Source of the DNA: Paramacrobiotus metropolitanus
Taxonomy: Eukaryota > Tardigrada > Eutardigrada > Parachela > Macrobiotidae
Length of the DNA stretch: 64,000 bases
Assembly: GCF_019649055.1 (NCBI RefSeq)
Contig: NW_026570291.1
Coordinates: 310,001 to 374,000 of the forward strand
Direction: 5' to 3'
Below the pieces are notes generated by a model. The model had not been told where the DNA came from, did no database searches, and was given only the letters and a program-made list of their open reading frames with translations. The number at the start of each line of letters is the position of its first letter. The stretch's first letter is position 1. The position numbers were made by a program, and so were the translations under genes. Of this stretch, positions 22,501 through 34,623 are shown piece by piece.

Positions 22501-23152
22501 TGTAAGCTGAATTCAAGTTTAAATAGATTACAGATTTACAGGCTACGATCATGTTATTTTGTCGTCACTACTTAATGCATACAAGCTTTCATGGTTTCAT
22601 GATGGTGACATCACTGACATGCTCTCTAGGATCAACAGATTCTCTAGAGACTCAACAGACTCTCTAGAGTCAGGTATATTAACATTAGATACGTACACTA
22701 CATCTTAACTTTTTAACAGGGACCGCTTTCGCACGGTTGTCAATATTCTGGGTGACGTGATTGCCGCCAGCGTTATTGAGCACCTATGCAAGGATGTTTT
22801 GACAACAATGGATGATGATGATGAAGCCGACGAGCGTCATCGAAGGGTACAACACATCGTGTCTACTCCCGAGGAAAACTTGGGAAATATCAACCAGGTA
22901 TACGGGATGAGTGGTGCCGACACGCCTTCGCTATCGATTTCGCCACCGATTCCGGGCAGTTTAACGCAGGACGAGCGTAACTTGGAGTTGCAGATGTTCC
23001 GCGAACGATGGAAACAAGAACTTGGCGCAAAGACAGCCGTATCCGCCCGCTCCACAACAAGAGGATATACGCTCGAAACCGCAGCTGACCATGGTGAGGC
23101 TCCTCAGTCCAGACACAGATCCAGTCGTGTTAACCTCGTCGCCCATATATGA
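19567..23152 (+). CDS. Excitatory amino acid transporter, copy 1 (SLC1 family), 604 aa
   Basis: Thirteen exons join in frame with GT-AG introns: 19567-19633, 20016-20431, 20566-20719, 20817-20897, 21057-21156, 21271-21349, 21414-21440, 21569-21756, 21954-21979, 22109-22217, 22299-22362, 22431-22501 and 22720-23152. The product is a sodium-coupled glutamate/aspartate carrier of the plasma membrane. Diagnostic parts are [14 protein letters not shown] at the end of TM3, the hairpin 1 serine block [12 protein letters not shown], the TM7 motif [19 protein letters not shown], hairpin 2 [13 protein letters not shown], and TM8 [17 protein letters not shown] with the Asp and Arg that bind the substrate side chain and amino group in EAATs. 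The exon 3 loop is Ser/Thr/Asn-rich with N-glycosylation sites. Exon 5 differs from copies 2 and 3 in ending VRWIMR instead of VDWIMW. The cytosolic tail is about 130 residues. Confidence 0.9.
22613..22678. repeat. Short tandem repeat in the last intron of transporter copy 1
   Basis: A unit close to ATCAACAGATTCTCTAGAGA is repeated imperfectly about three times within intron 12. No function is evident. Confidence 0.6.
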
Positions 23153-25458
23153 TTGGGACACTTTCTGTCATCTTGAAAAATGTCCTTTGGCCTTTTGTTT
23201 ATACTTCATAACAGCGCCCAAATCCATGCAATGCGTTACGACGCCAGACGGAATGAAAAAATAATGCACAAATGCGTAACGATGCCGAGGTACTGCCATA
23301 AAGCTAAAAAATGTTTGATTTCTGACAAGATACAATAAAACAAAACGCATCCGTATAGTATTTGGTAAACCTTGAATATCGTTTAATACTGCAACGCAGT
23401 GCGGTCATAACGCCTTCGATTGTTTTCCGTTCGGCCAGTATTTATAGGGACATTTAGTTAGCGAAGAAAAACTGCATTACTGTAACTGCTATTCATCCCA
23501 ATCACCAGTACAGATGCACAAAAAACAAAAGATATGTAATATCTGAGATCGCTGTTCGTGCCACCTGCAAAAAATAAAGCTACGATAGTAATCAGGAATT
23601 TTAGGCCAAAAGTGATAACATAGGTTTTGCATTACGGTAATAATGTCGAAACCAGTGCCATTTGCGATTTGACCACTGGTCAATTTTTCTGGTATTCATA
23701 AACATGAAAGTGTAATCGTAACTATAAGTTTCATAGCAAATTACTGTATTTTATCGTCCCGAATTGCAAATACAGATATGCTATCGCTTACTCTACAGAT
23801 ACATAATTCGGCTTTGCCGCTTGGTCTATTCGTACGAGTACATTGCGCACACAGATTAACAAACACAAAATTTTAATGTATCCCCTTGCCATAATTCTTT
23901 CGACTAATCTGTGTCTTGTACAAAATTCATAATACCGGTGAAATAAAAGGCGTTCTAGAGCCTATACCAGTATTGTAGAGCACTCATGATTTCTGCAATG
24001 AGTGGGGCACAAACACATTATAATTGCACTACTTTTTAGTTGACTTCGGTTGAAATCAGTCGTAATATTAAAGTGATGCGAATTGTAAAGTGTGATAATA
24101 TCCATTACCATTTCCGGCGCACATTGTTTCACTAATCACCATAGGCGAGATCCGGATCCGGCCGCTCCAGTGTCATTCGCCATAAGTGTACGATCACAAA
24201 AAACATTTAATTTGCTGACCGGAAATAGTAATTATTCATCTTGACGTACCGGAACCGGTGAAGTGCCGGGTTTTGTACCGGAAATTGGCAGAATAGCGGC
24301 ATTCGACATATTGCGCATGTTTTTTGGGTTCCGCAAGCTATGTACGATGACGTTGCTACAAAAGTTGATTTCATATTAGAAACTTTACGCTCACCGATGA
24401 ATCACAAAAATAAAGCGCTTAGTTTGATAAACGTGACTGAAATAAAGCTGCAGTGCTGGAATTAATGGTCCCGACATTAAAGACTCAAAATAACCCGAGG
24501 ATATTGTTGGGCTGATGAAATCTTTGGTGAATCTTACAATGGTAGAAAAGGCTGACACAGACTGTCGCCGTTCAATACTCTGTACGTACGTACTTTGAGG
24601 AAGGTTGCTTGAGACAGCGCGGTTCATATTGTGCTCACTCATACATCTATAGATATAGATATAGTACGGGTATTGTCCCAAACCTGACAAATTTGAGAAA
24701 AACGAAATATGCAAAAAAGGCGGAAACAACGACGTACGATTTTTATTCCTAGCCATAATCCTCATCTAACACGCGTCCGCACAAATACCGTAAGTACTAG
24801 TAAAATTTAATATCGATATGCCTCCCAATCAGATGATACATTAATTTGTAGGCATGTACCTGTATTTATACATAGAAAATCATACACACACGGGCATCTG
24901 CAAGTCTGCAAGCACCAACCGCCAGTACAACATAATATCTTTGTATATTATTATATCGTACATATTAATTTTAATGTCTTCATTCATACGGGCAACGAGC
25001 ATAGAATCGTCACCGACAGCTGTTAAGCAAGAATATGTATTTTCTAAACAAGTACAATACGTTTCTTATTTTGCAGTACAAAGTCGACAAGAAGGCGGGC
25101 TCATTTTACTAACTCGCCACTGGTGCATTGAAACACACCCCCGGTACGGCAAATTTTTCCAGCAAAACCGTCTGTAAAGTGCTATAATGTAAGGATAGCC
25201 CCCCGGCAGCGACTGACGTCTGTGATTATTAAAAAAACAAAATGATAAATATCTTGGTATATCTGCGCGGAATCATTGTAAATCAGGTTTTGCTTGACTC
25301 ATTGTCAGTCAAACACCAACGTCCTGGCACTTTCCTTACCATTTTTTATAGTCACGTTTCCATAACTAAAGCGTTTTAAATTATATACCGGCAAGCAAAA
25401 GCGCATTATAGCAGTTATTACTTGATATTGATATCATTGTTCAATATAAAGAATAATA
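23153..25458. other. Spacer between transporter copies 1 and 2, no gene seen
   Basis: Only short ORFs. The 124-codon minus-strand frame at 24,391-24,765 has low-complexity content and no recognisable features. Promoter elements for copy 2 are presumably near the 3' end. Confidence 0.4.
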
Positions 25459-28400
25459 ATGTTCAATACAGTTCGATGTAGCGAATGTGAGTGCAATGAG
25501 TGTGATGTGCGGCGTGATGAGTGTACTGAGTGTACACATCGCGTGAAAAGGACACGTGCCCAAAAATGTGTGCTCGCATTAGCACGGAATCTGAGACTCA
25601 TCCTCCTTATTGGCGGAATATGTTGCGGAGTTGGTAAGAATGCAGGAAGTCCCTACAACAATGACAAGTTTTTTATATTTGTAATACACAAAATTCGACG
25701 AAATTTCCTTTTTCTCCGATTAAAACTTTCTGATTTTTTCGAGGATTTATAGAAATGGTTGACAGTCGTTTTTTTCGGTTAAATCAACGCCCAACAAAAG
25801 TGCAACCAGTAACAGTAGCCGTGAGAACCTTGACCTTTTTTAGGCTTTTTCAAAATCTGAAAGCGAAAACCATGTGGTACTATCTTGTCGCTGTCTTTAT
25901 CTCAAAGTGAAATTCCGAGGCGACGCTGAACCTTAAATTCAGTAACTGAAGCTACAGGTAGAAAATACCAGGTGCCAGACAAAAATAAGCGTTTTTCTAG
26001 TTATATGTTATAAGAGCTCCCAGTTCTGCATTATAGAAAAGCAGTGGCGCCTTATTTATATATACGGTTTCACAACATATAAACCGAATTACTCTCCAGT
26101 TGCTAACACCATTTGCATGACATTGTATTGTAGCAAAATCTGATGTCATATAGGCAGCTCACAGGGTAACGCGCGGCAGACTAGAACGCGTTTGTGTCGG
26201 TTAACCTTTGCTAGCAGTAATAATCCGTATTATACATGTAGCTGTTATTATATAATACGATGGTCCTGTAGTTGCTTTCAAAACTACTCCACAGTCCAAG
26301 CAGTTCAAGGTTGTTCAATGTTGTATACAGTAAAAATTATTAATAACAGTCGCGATTAGACGCCTACTGAGTACTGGTTTATGCGTTAGATCAGCCTATT
26401 GTTTTGTGCATTAGCGACTAGGCTGATACAATATGCTTTTACCGATTGACAGGATTGGCTTTCGGGTTGCGGTCCCTGGGTATTCACGAAAGCCCCCGCA
26501 AAGTCTCGTACGTGCTGTTTCCCGGCGAGCTCTTCCTGAGCATGCTGAAATGTGTCATTATCCCTCTGATGATCTCGTCCATCATCAGCGGCATGTCCAA
26601 CATACAGTGCACCGTCAGTGGCCAGATCGGACTGCGCTCTGTCCTCTTCTACTTGGTTACTGTCTTTCTGGCTGTATGTGTCGGCATCGGCCTGGTGACG
26701 TTCATAAGACCCGGTCATTTCAACATCGGAGGCGGGGAAAACGCTACACTGGCCCAAAAACCGGCGCCTGGAACGGGACGGGTCACCATGACCGCCGATA
26801 CGATTATGGATTTGGTCAGGAATATGTTCCCGCCTAACATCATACAAGCTTGTGTCGCACAGGTAAGCCGAATAATCAACAACCAATCCGGTAACGCTAT
26901 AACGAGGTACATATTGCCACGCTACGTATGACGAAAAAGCACTGTATTTTCGTATGCCAGTTAACGCTTGCGTACGTGCGTAATATACTGTAAATTGCAG
27001 TACCAGACGCAACTTCACCCACCGCCCAATAAAGTAGTCGCTGTCGTCAGTAATGTCACCAGCACAAGCGCCACCACAACCAGCACTACGGTATCGACAA
27101 CCTCCACTTTTATCATTATGTTGAACGACAGCAACGCTACAAACGGGAACTCCACCCACCACTTTGTTATCCAAGGTACTGCAGCGAGCCTGTAAAGGTC
27201 GTGCTAAAAAACACAAAGATAATTCGTAATGCGAATAGAGGAGGAAATGCTATGCGCACACGTACTTGTTATTCCGGACTATCGTGACAGGCTGCTTTTG
27301 TGACAGATTACAGCGACTGGATAATATCAAGAAAGGCCGTAGATGGGACCAATATCCTGGGCATTGTTGTCTTCAGTTTGGTTTGCGGTACGAGTACTCC
27401 TTTTTGCTGTTATTCTTTAATTTTGATAATGAGCTTATGTTTAACTTATGGATAGGGGTCGCTATAACTCGAATGGAGTTAGACGGGAAAGCTTTTGCAG
27501 ACTTCTTCCGTTCGTTGAACAAAGTGATCATGCGTATTGTCGACTGGATTATGTGGTACGATAATTTCCCGCTTTGGTGACCATTTTAATCGGTTACGAA
27601 CACGATTCGGTTCTCTCAACGGGTACAAAACTCGACTGAATTGCTTTCTAATTCAAAGGTTGGCTCCTATTGGGATTTGTTTTCTGGTAGCTGGACAGTT
27701 GCTAAAAGTCAAAAACTTTTCTGTCGTGTTTGCGCAGGTACCAATACAACCATAAATTTTGGTATCACCGCGTCGTGATAGGTTAATAAAATGCGCTAAC
27801 CAAGCCTTGGTTTTACAGTTGGGGATGTACATGGTGACTGTAGTGGTAAGTGACGCGTTTTGGGTGATATTTTTTTAATCTTTGGTTTTTCTAAGGACCC
27901 GAATCGGTAAAAACTGATTAAAAGCAAAAGTATATGAGTACAACTATACCACTGCACATCCTGATATGCTTTGCTTGGTGTAGTCTGGATTAAGTATTCA
28001 CGCATTCCTTGTATTACCTCTGATCTGCTTTGTGATAACGCGTAAAAATCCTTATCGAATCATACATGGAGGATCGCGAGCATACGCCACCGGCTTCGGT
28101 ACGGCTTCCAGCGCGGTTACCTTACCTGTAACAATAAAGTGTTGCGAGGGAAATAACAACGTTGATCCCAGGTTAGTATTTTCAGGCAGCTGTTAGCATT
28201 AAGATTATTCGCAAATTGTGCACTTAAGCCATCAGTATTTGCCACGTTTCTACGGCAAAGCGCCTCATAAGTGCCGTAACCTTCGTGATTTACAGAATAT
28301 GCCGATTCACGTTACCAATCGGTAAGGCAAAAATTCGGTCTGTACATACAACTGATGATACAAGAGCATGCTGACACAGGGTTGGTTACGTGAGCTGATA

Positions 28401-29199
28401 AACATTTTTTTTAATGTAGCTACTGCAATAAACTTGGACGGTACAGCATTATACGAAGCAGTGGCAGCCATTTTCATTGCGCAAACCGAAAACATCACAA
28501 TGGACTTTGGAAAAATTGTTGCTGTTAGGTTCGTACTAGTACACGCGACGCGACGGTTCTGTATAGTACCGGTACTTGTAATAATTAAATTAAAAATTAA
28601 AGGTCACGTTATGCTATGTGTTACTAGTGTTACGGCTACTGCCGCGGCAGTGGGTGCACAAGGGATTCCTGAGGCGGGTCTTGTCACATTGGTACGAAAC
28701 CCTTCGCAAACCTTTTATGCTTAAGCCTGATGAACAACGCAAAAATGATTTTTAAAGGTTATGGTACTGGATGCAGTTGGGCTTCCGGCTGAGTTTATTT
28801 TGACGATTCTGGCCGTCGACTGGTTGCTGTAAGATTACGATATTCGCCATAGTTTTTTGGAAAAACGAGAAATTATAGTAATATGGTGATAGTTCTTCTC
28901 CTACGAATAGGGACCGCTTTCGCACGGTTGTCAATATTCTGGGTGACGTGATTGCCGCCAGCGTTATTGAGCACCTATGCAAGGATATTTTGACAACAAT
29001 GGATGATGATGATGAAGCCGACGAGCGTCATCGAAGGGTACAACACACCGTGTCTACTCCCGAGGAAAACTTGGGAAATATAAACCAGGTATACGGGATG
29101 AGTGGTGCCGACACGCCTTCGATATCGGTTTCGCCACCGATTCCGGGCAGTTTAACGCAGGACGAGCGTAACTTGGAGTTGCAGATGTTCCGCGAATGA
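25459..29199 (+). CDS. Excitatory amino acid transporter, copy 2 (SLC1 family), 597 aa
   Basis: The same 13-exon plan as copy 1: 25459-25633, 26453-26862, 27001-27175, 27307-27387, 27456-27555, 27659-27737, 27819-27845, 27984-28171, 28296-28321, 28420-28528, 28628-28691, 28758-28828 and 28911-29199. Conserved blocks include [50 protein letters not shown] and [12 protein letters not shown]. The hairpin 1 block reads [12 protein letters not shown], with Ala-to-Val against copies 1 and 3. The N-terminus is unusual: a Cys-rich stretch ([20 protein letters not shown]) precedes the usual hydrophobic TM1. The last exon is almost identical to that of copy 1, but a CGA-to-TGA change at 29197-29199 removes about 40 residues of the cytosolic tail. 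All transport motifs precede that point, so it may still be functional. Confidence 0.88.
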
Positions 29200-29387
29200 T
29201 GGAAACAAGAACTTGGCGCAAAGACAACCGTACCCGCTGGCCCAACAACCAGAGGATATACGCTCGAAAGACACTATCAGTATCAGGGATTGTTATACGT
29301 ATCTATTTTTTATTGGGATTGCTACGGTGGAAGGCTTGGCTGTTGTTTGGGCTTTACGATAAACCGAAAAAGTTCGTCGACCATAGG

Positions 29388-29436
29388 ACTGAGGCTAGTA
29401 CATACTATACTTAGTATAGTATGTACTAGCCTCAGT
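29388..29436. repeat. Perfect 23-bp inverted repeat, 3-base loop
   Basis: The arms ACTGAGGCTAGTACATACTA(TAC) at 29388-29410 and their exact complement at 29414-29436 flank TTA. It lies in the short gap between the convergent ends of transporter copy 2 and the XK-related gene. It could be a hairpin element or a strong RNA fold at a 3' end. Confidence 0.85.
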
Positions 29437-29616
29437 GATTACTCTATTACAGAATAACAGAAAAGCGGTAGGAACGTGCGCTCAACAGCAGTATGCAAAG
29501 TTTATCAAGTTCGTAAATAGAGCGGTAATTTTAGAATTATGTTTTGGGAGGGCAAAAATTTAGTGAGTTTTTGAACAGTGAATACACAAACATAAACTGT
29601 AAGAATAAAATGTTTG

Positions 29617-31862
29617 CTACGGAGAATGCATCACTATTGTGAGATAACTCACTGCACGGCAAAAGTAGAAGTAGATTCGCACAGCACATATGCCGCTGGC
29701 CGACAACATCAGCACTGCAACGGTCACCAGGCAGCTGAAACTGTCAAAATTTCCCACAACTTTCGCCCAAATGGTCGATAATACAATGTTCTCCACCCCA
29801 TGCACAAAGTAATAAACAACAGGAAAAGAACTCCGTTTTGGGTCTGCTTCGTTCTTATCCATTTCGTCGACATAGTCAAATAGGTACGAGAACGGCAATA
29901 ACACGAATCGGTATGTGTGTCGCAAGACACGTGGAATTGGTCGGTTAGGGAGGTCGTGTAAATCAAAGAGGCGGGAAGCGCTGTTGCTTCCCAGGTTGAA
30001 GAAATACACACACACAGCCATTAAGAGCACATGCCATACACAGACTATGAAACCTGTCACTGTCGACCAGCTGAAGGTTGCTGCGAGAACCGCGCAGCGT
30101 GCGGTTAGAATGAATAGTCGCCCGACAAAGTGCACTAGGCGAAATACTGTTTCATAAGATGGGATACATCCGTTGACGTTACTGCAACGACCTTCTCGTA
30201 TCACTACATCGTCGTGAACTAGTGCCACGCCTGCAGCTCCTGAGAGGAGTGAGACACTCATGGAGATGACTTGCATGCCTTGCAGGGACGTCCAGGTGAA
30301 TGGGGTGCTCATTAAGGTCACTGTGATCAGAATGTACATCTGCAAAAGCAGCTGCGGCATGGCTTCGAGGCAGGATTCCAGGAAGCGCATTCTAGCGGTA
30401 ACGGCATTGACAAATACCCAAATCAGAGCATCATAGCTATAGATGTCGGTGGTGGCGAGGCTGATGTGGAATTTAAAATAGCTCACATATCTTAAAAAAC
30501 AGTTACAACAGTTTGCAGAGATTTGGTAAAAACCTAAACTTAGGATAGAGCAAGACTCGACACGTTCAATCTAACAATAATCCTGGTTATGTCACTTACC
30601 GAAAAACTGGACCAAACTGAAGAATGTGCAGTATAAAATAGATGACATAGAACAAAATACCGGGTCCTACACAAAAAAAGCAGGGTACTGTATATGGCCG
30701 TATATCCAACAACGCATGGAATCAAAACAGGCGTGTCTTGGTTTTACTAGGTCGCTAACTCTCTGAATAATATGTACTTGTGTACACTGGATATTGTAAC
30801 TGGAATACTCTACAAGCGCATACAATTTAGAGAGTACTTATAACTTATACAGTAGTGTACCTATACAAGAACATTTATTAATATTATTTAACGGATACAT
30901 TACTTTGAGACTGCTTCTTCGGAGGTTTCGTTGTTTCAACTCCTGCCTAAAGTAAAGTATTGTAATATTGATTTATTGCCAGCGGCTTTGCTTATGGGGC
31001 GACACTGGACAGTGAAACACAATTTCAACAACTGAAATAACAGCCACAAGAATGTTATTAGCTTTCTTCCCCACAAATTATGGTACGACTTTTTGGCAGG
31101 ATACCCTTGCAATGATATTTTTGCAACAAAGAAAAGGAAAGGCTACGTACTTTCTCAACGTCGTATTTGTGAGCGGTGTTTATAAGGTCAATGAGCTGAA
31201 TCGATAAAATACCAACGGCTGCAATAATCACTTGTGGCACCACGATAAATGCCAACGTCAGACATCCCCACACAATTTTTTGCATTGAGAAATAGGCAAT
31301 GACGAGATACCTGAAAGTTGAATTTTTGGAAACCGCGGCATTCTGTCTATATAAGCAAATTTACTCTCCACAGCATCAACAGGTACATAGATCGTGATCA
31401 TGAGTAGTTACCAACCAGTCACTTGCCGTGTCCAATAAATAAGAAAACAATCCCCAAATTGCCCACATCCAAGTCTTCGTCGCCCTGTTCAATAAGAGCA
31501 CATGTTCGGCCACATAGAAATTGCAGGTGCTGAAATCGCGGTGGCACACCAATTTTGCGAAGTATGAAAGCAGGGAGGTACTTGTAGGTATATAATTACT
31601 GGCATGCGCAGCGCGAAACAGACACCTCTCCGCGTACTGACTGTCAACATTCACAATTTAATGAACTGATGATCTACCACGCAACTCGTTAATTAAACAA
31701 GATTTGCACGAAAGGAAGCCACTGAAATTAGCTATCATACCTGGTAGCGAGGGCTTTAAAGAATGTAGTTTCTGCTGCTTCATTATCCTGGGGTAAGCCA
31801 GTCAGCATGATTACTGGAACTGTTTCCGTTGTCCCACAAGGCTTATCTGTATCCGCTGCCAT
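29617..31862 (-). CDS. XK-related (XKR) membrane protein, 483 aa
   Basis: Five minus-strand exons join in frame: 31741-31862, 31416-31640, 31147-31310, 30600-30666 and 29617-30490. The ATG at 31862 begins MAADTDKPCGTTETVPVIML. The first helix carries GLFSYLLDTASDW, followed by YLVIAYFSMQKIVW and a second helix (LTLAFIVVPQVIIAAVGIL). The small exon 4 gives LHILQFGPVFRYV, and the last exon FLESCLEAMPQLLLQMYILI. The order D-x-x-x-D in TM1, H-x-x-Q-x-G-P-x-x-R, then L-E-x-x-P-Q-L-x-L-Q is the XK/XKR signature. Members form phospholipid scramblases or chaperoned plasma-membrane proteins. Exon 2 might instead start at TAATTA (a second in-phase acceptor), which would remove 13 residues. No caspase-site claim can be made. 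It is convergent with transporter copy 2. Confidence 0.8.
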
Positions 31863-34623
31863 TTTTGCTGAATGGCCGTCTTGTGTGGCAATTATTGTGC
31901 TCTGCTAGGACTAACAAATTACCATTCAAAACTTCCTTCTACTATTCTACAACTCTTTCCCTAAACAATTCCAGCAACTACTATACAATAATATTATACT
32001 GTGTTTAACACACAACCATATGTACCTCACACAATGCAAAATCACGAAGTACTCGTATAGATGCTGATCAAATTCTGTTTCGGTGTGATTACGGCGACCT
32101 AACACTAGCGTTGTGTGTCGAGGAGACATTTCATTATATGCATACGAGTAGAACAATCTAAGACCGAGTGACTCAACAGGTGGAACGGGAAATTGACACA
32201 TTAATGTAATGAACGTAGTGGCTGGATACGATCGAATGTGCATAAAGTCTTACTTGTATCGTTCTACAATGACTACTCACGAAAAGTGGCAGGTTTCTGA
32301 AAATTCAATATACCCATATTTGGTGCGGGTCATAATTACTCACTTGGTAGAAGACAGATAGGTACGTCTGAACTCTGAACCACTACTGAAGGGCTTTTAC
32401 AGAACCAGTTAACTGCAGTTATGAATTAAGGAAAATCAACTCACCCTGGTCGTACTGCACCACCGGGTGACCAGACCCACGCGTCCATGCTTTTTTAATC
32501 CGCTAAGAGTTACGTGATGACAACAATTCTACAAAAATCACGTTAAAACGGGAGCACTCGTACCTACCCACATGCTTCCGTCTTAGTTGCGCCAAAGAAG
32601 TGCTTATCGCCGTTTCAGCGACAGGGTTCATTAAATGTTATATTGTTGCCATATAGCACGAGAGCAAAACCCTCTTAGTTGTTAAAACATAACATAAACT
32701 TAGATGCAAAACACTCCCACCAGCTCGTTCTAGTAAATGCGTCGCGTCTTCGAAACAATACGCGCGCTGGATATCGAACGTGCTTAGCTTAGCAGTAAGC
32801 TTTTTTTGCGTTCTTACCTTTGGTTATTAATTCTGCATCTTTTAGCGGATCCGTTGGTTACTAGAGGCGCCGGGTTGTAACAACTTGCGTGACCTTTGTG
32901 CTTGCTTAAACAAAGTTGACACTTGGCAGTTTCCATAACTGATGGCGAGCGGCGAAGAGTCGCCGCAATTCAGTATCAAACGCTACAAAGCATACACAAA
33001 GGCCACACAGCTAAAAGAGACTCAACACGTCAGTTTGACGGTTTCTGCAGATAAAAAATTAAAAATACATATATATGCTAGCATATGCTATAAGTATCAC
33101 TGAAATCTCAAGTTTTTGAACAAAACAGAAAAGACATTACGGATCGGAGGAGCTAGGTTGCAACATTCCCAGAGCCATGAGCAAGATGACTGTACAAACC
33201 AGATACAGACAAAAATCATTACAATTGTTGGCAATGACAATCAAAGAATGTCAGTAAACGCAAGATCCAGGCAAGAAGTGGCGTCAGCAATGCATAATAT
33301 CAGTACCAGTGACATCAGCGTAAGTTATTAAATAACCCTAAAGACAACTGCAAAATATCTCAGAAAGGGCAGGTCCGGGTCACAAGTTAATAGGATCTAT
33401 TTAATTTTGAACCGTTCCAACTTGCTAGAAGCGTGCACTTCCATTAAGCGCCAAGTACGTACGATCCTGTTTTGCGTTATTTTACGCAGCTGTTGTGATA
33501 TATCGTCATGATTGGCGGATTAATACTACAGTAATTAAAGCCGATTCCTAACTACTCTGGGTATGTGATTGTGTTCCGCGGCGCACTGCTCATACTGCCA
33601 CAGTCATTGCGATTTGCGATAACTCAAAGCTACTTGCTGCTAATAATTCTACTGTAACTTCTGACATATAACTTGTATCTTTCAAATTTCAGCACATTTC
33701 CAAAACTACTATTCAAGTGTACAAAGTACAATGATTTAACGTTTCTTGAAGCAGCCAAAAATCAAAACGGCACTTGAACTCGTGTTACCATTAAAAGCGT
33801 TAACGCACAGGAAATGAATGGCGTAGTTGAGTAAGCAAAACAACTATCCTATTGTGTGACTATGAGTCCATGTCGAACACACGGTTCCGGCAATTATGAG
33901 CAACAACAGTCTATAAACAAGCTTTATTGCGTATATCTGGATGGACAATGACACATCCCTAGTAAATGAGCAATGCAGGCAATGCTGCTGCATTTTTATT
34001 ATGGTAAAAAAGAGTTTCGAAACGAGGTTCAGAAGTATTTACACCATCTGCCAGTCTGTTTCCTCTTAGTTTTGAGAAAACTGCATTTAAAGCCATGTAG
34101 ACTACCCTAAACGATACACTTTGATTCGAATTTACCGTTGTATCGTGATAATTGACGGTGCAACCGTACAAGTACATAAAGCTGTCATTAAAATAAGGCA
34201 ATCGTTGTAGTATGTGTCGGCATGAAAAACAGTAAAATTTACGTTGATATGGCAAATACGCAAGCGCTGCTACGAAAGCGTCGTACTTATTCAAATAAAA
34301 AAAATATTACACTTCAAGGATTACAGCTACTGCATTCGCAGCAAGAAAAAAATGGCACTGCGTGATCAACACAGCATGGAGCGCGAATAAACAACGTCAA
34401 TATTGTACTCGTACTACAAGCACCTGTGGCTGTGCCGGCGTACACAGGTACCGTATAATAATACATAGTTTTTTTCCACATGATTCACTCAGCAAGTTTT
34501 CCACATTTTCTCTCAGTTATGAAATGATCACGTTCGCTTCAAGCAGTGGTGCTCAGTCGATCGGAAATTTTGTGGTTGAAACTTGAGTATTACTCAATAA
34601 AATTTTGTTCGAAAGGAAAAACT
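31863..34623. other. Spacer between XKR gene and transporter copy 3, no gene seen
   Basis: A possible minus-strand splice donor at about 32,440 (CAGGGTGAGTT on that strand) could belong to a 5' untranslated exon of the XKR gene. Otherwise nothing is supported. Confidence 0.4.

Noticed and set aside
24391-24765. 124-codon minus-strand ORF
   Set aside because: Low-complexity content (YYIYIYR), no domain, no signal peptide and no splice partners.
26386-27216. 276-codon minus-strand ORF
   Set aside because: It is antisense to exons 2 and 3 of transporter copy 2. Similar antisense frames occur opposite exon 2 of copies 1 and 3, so it is a codon-bias shadow.
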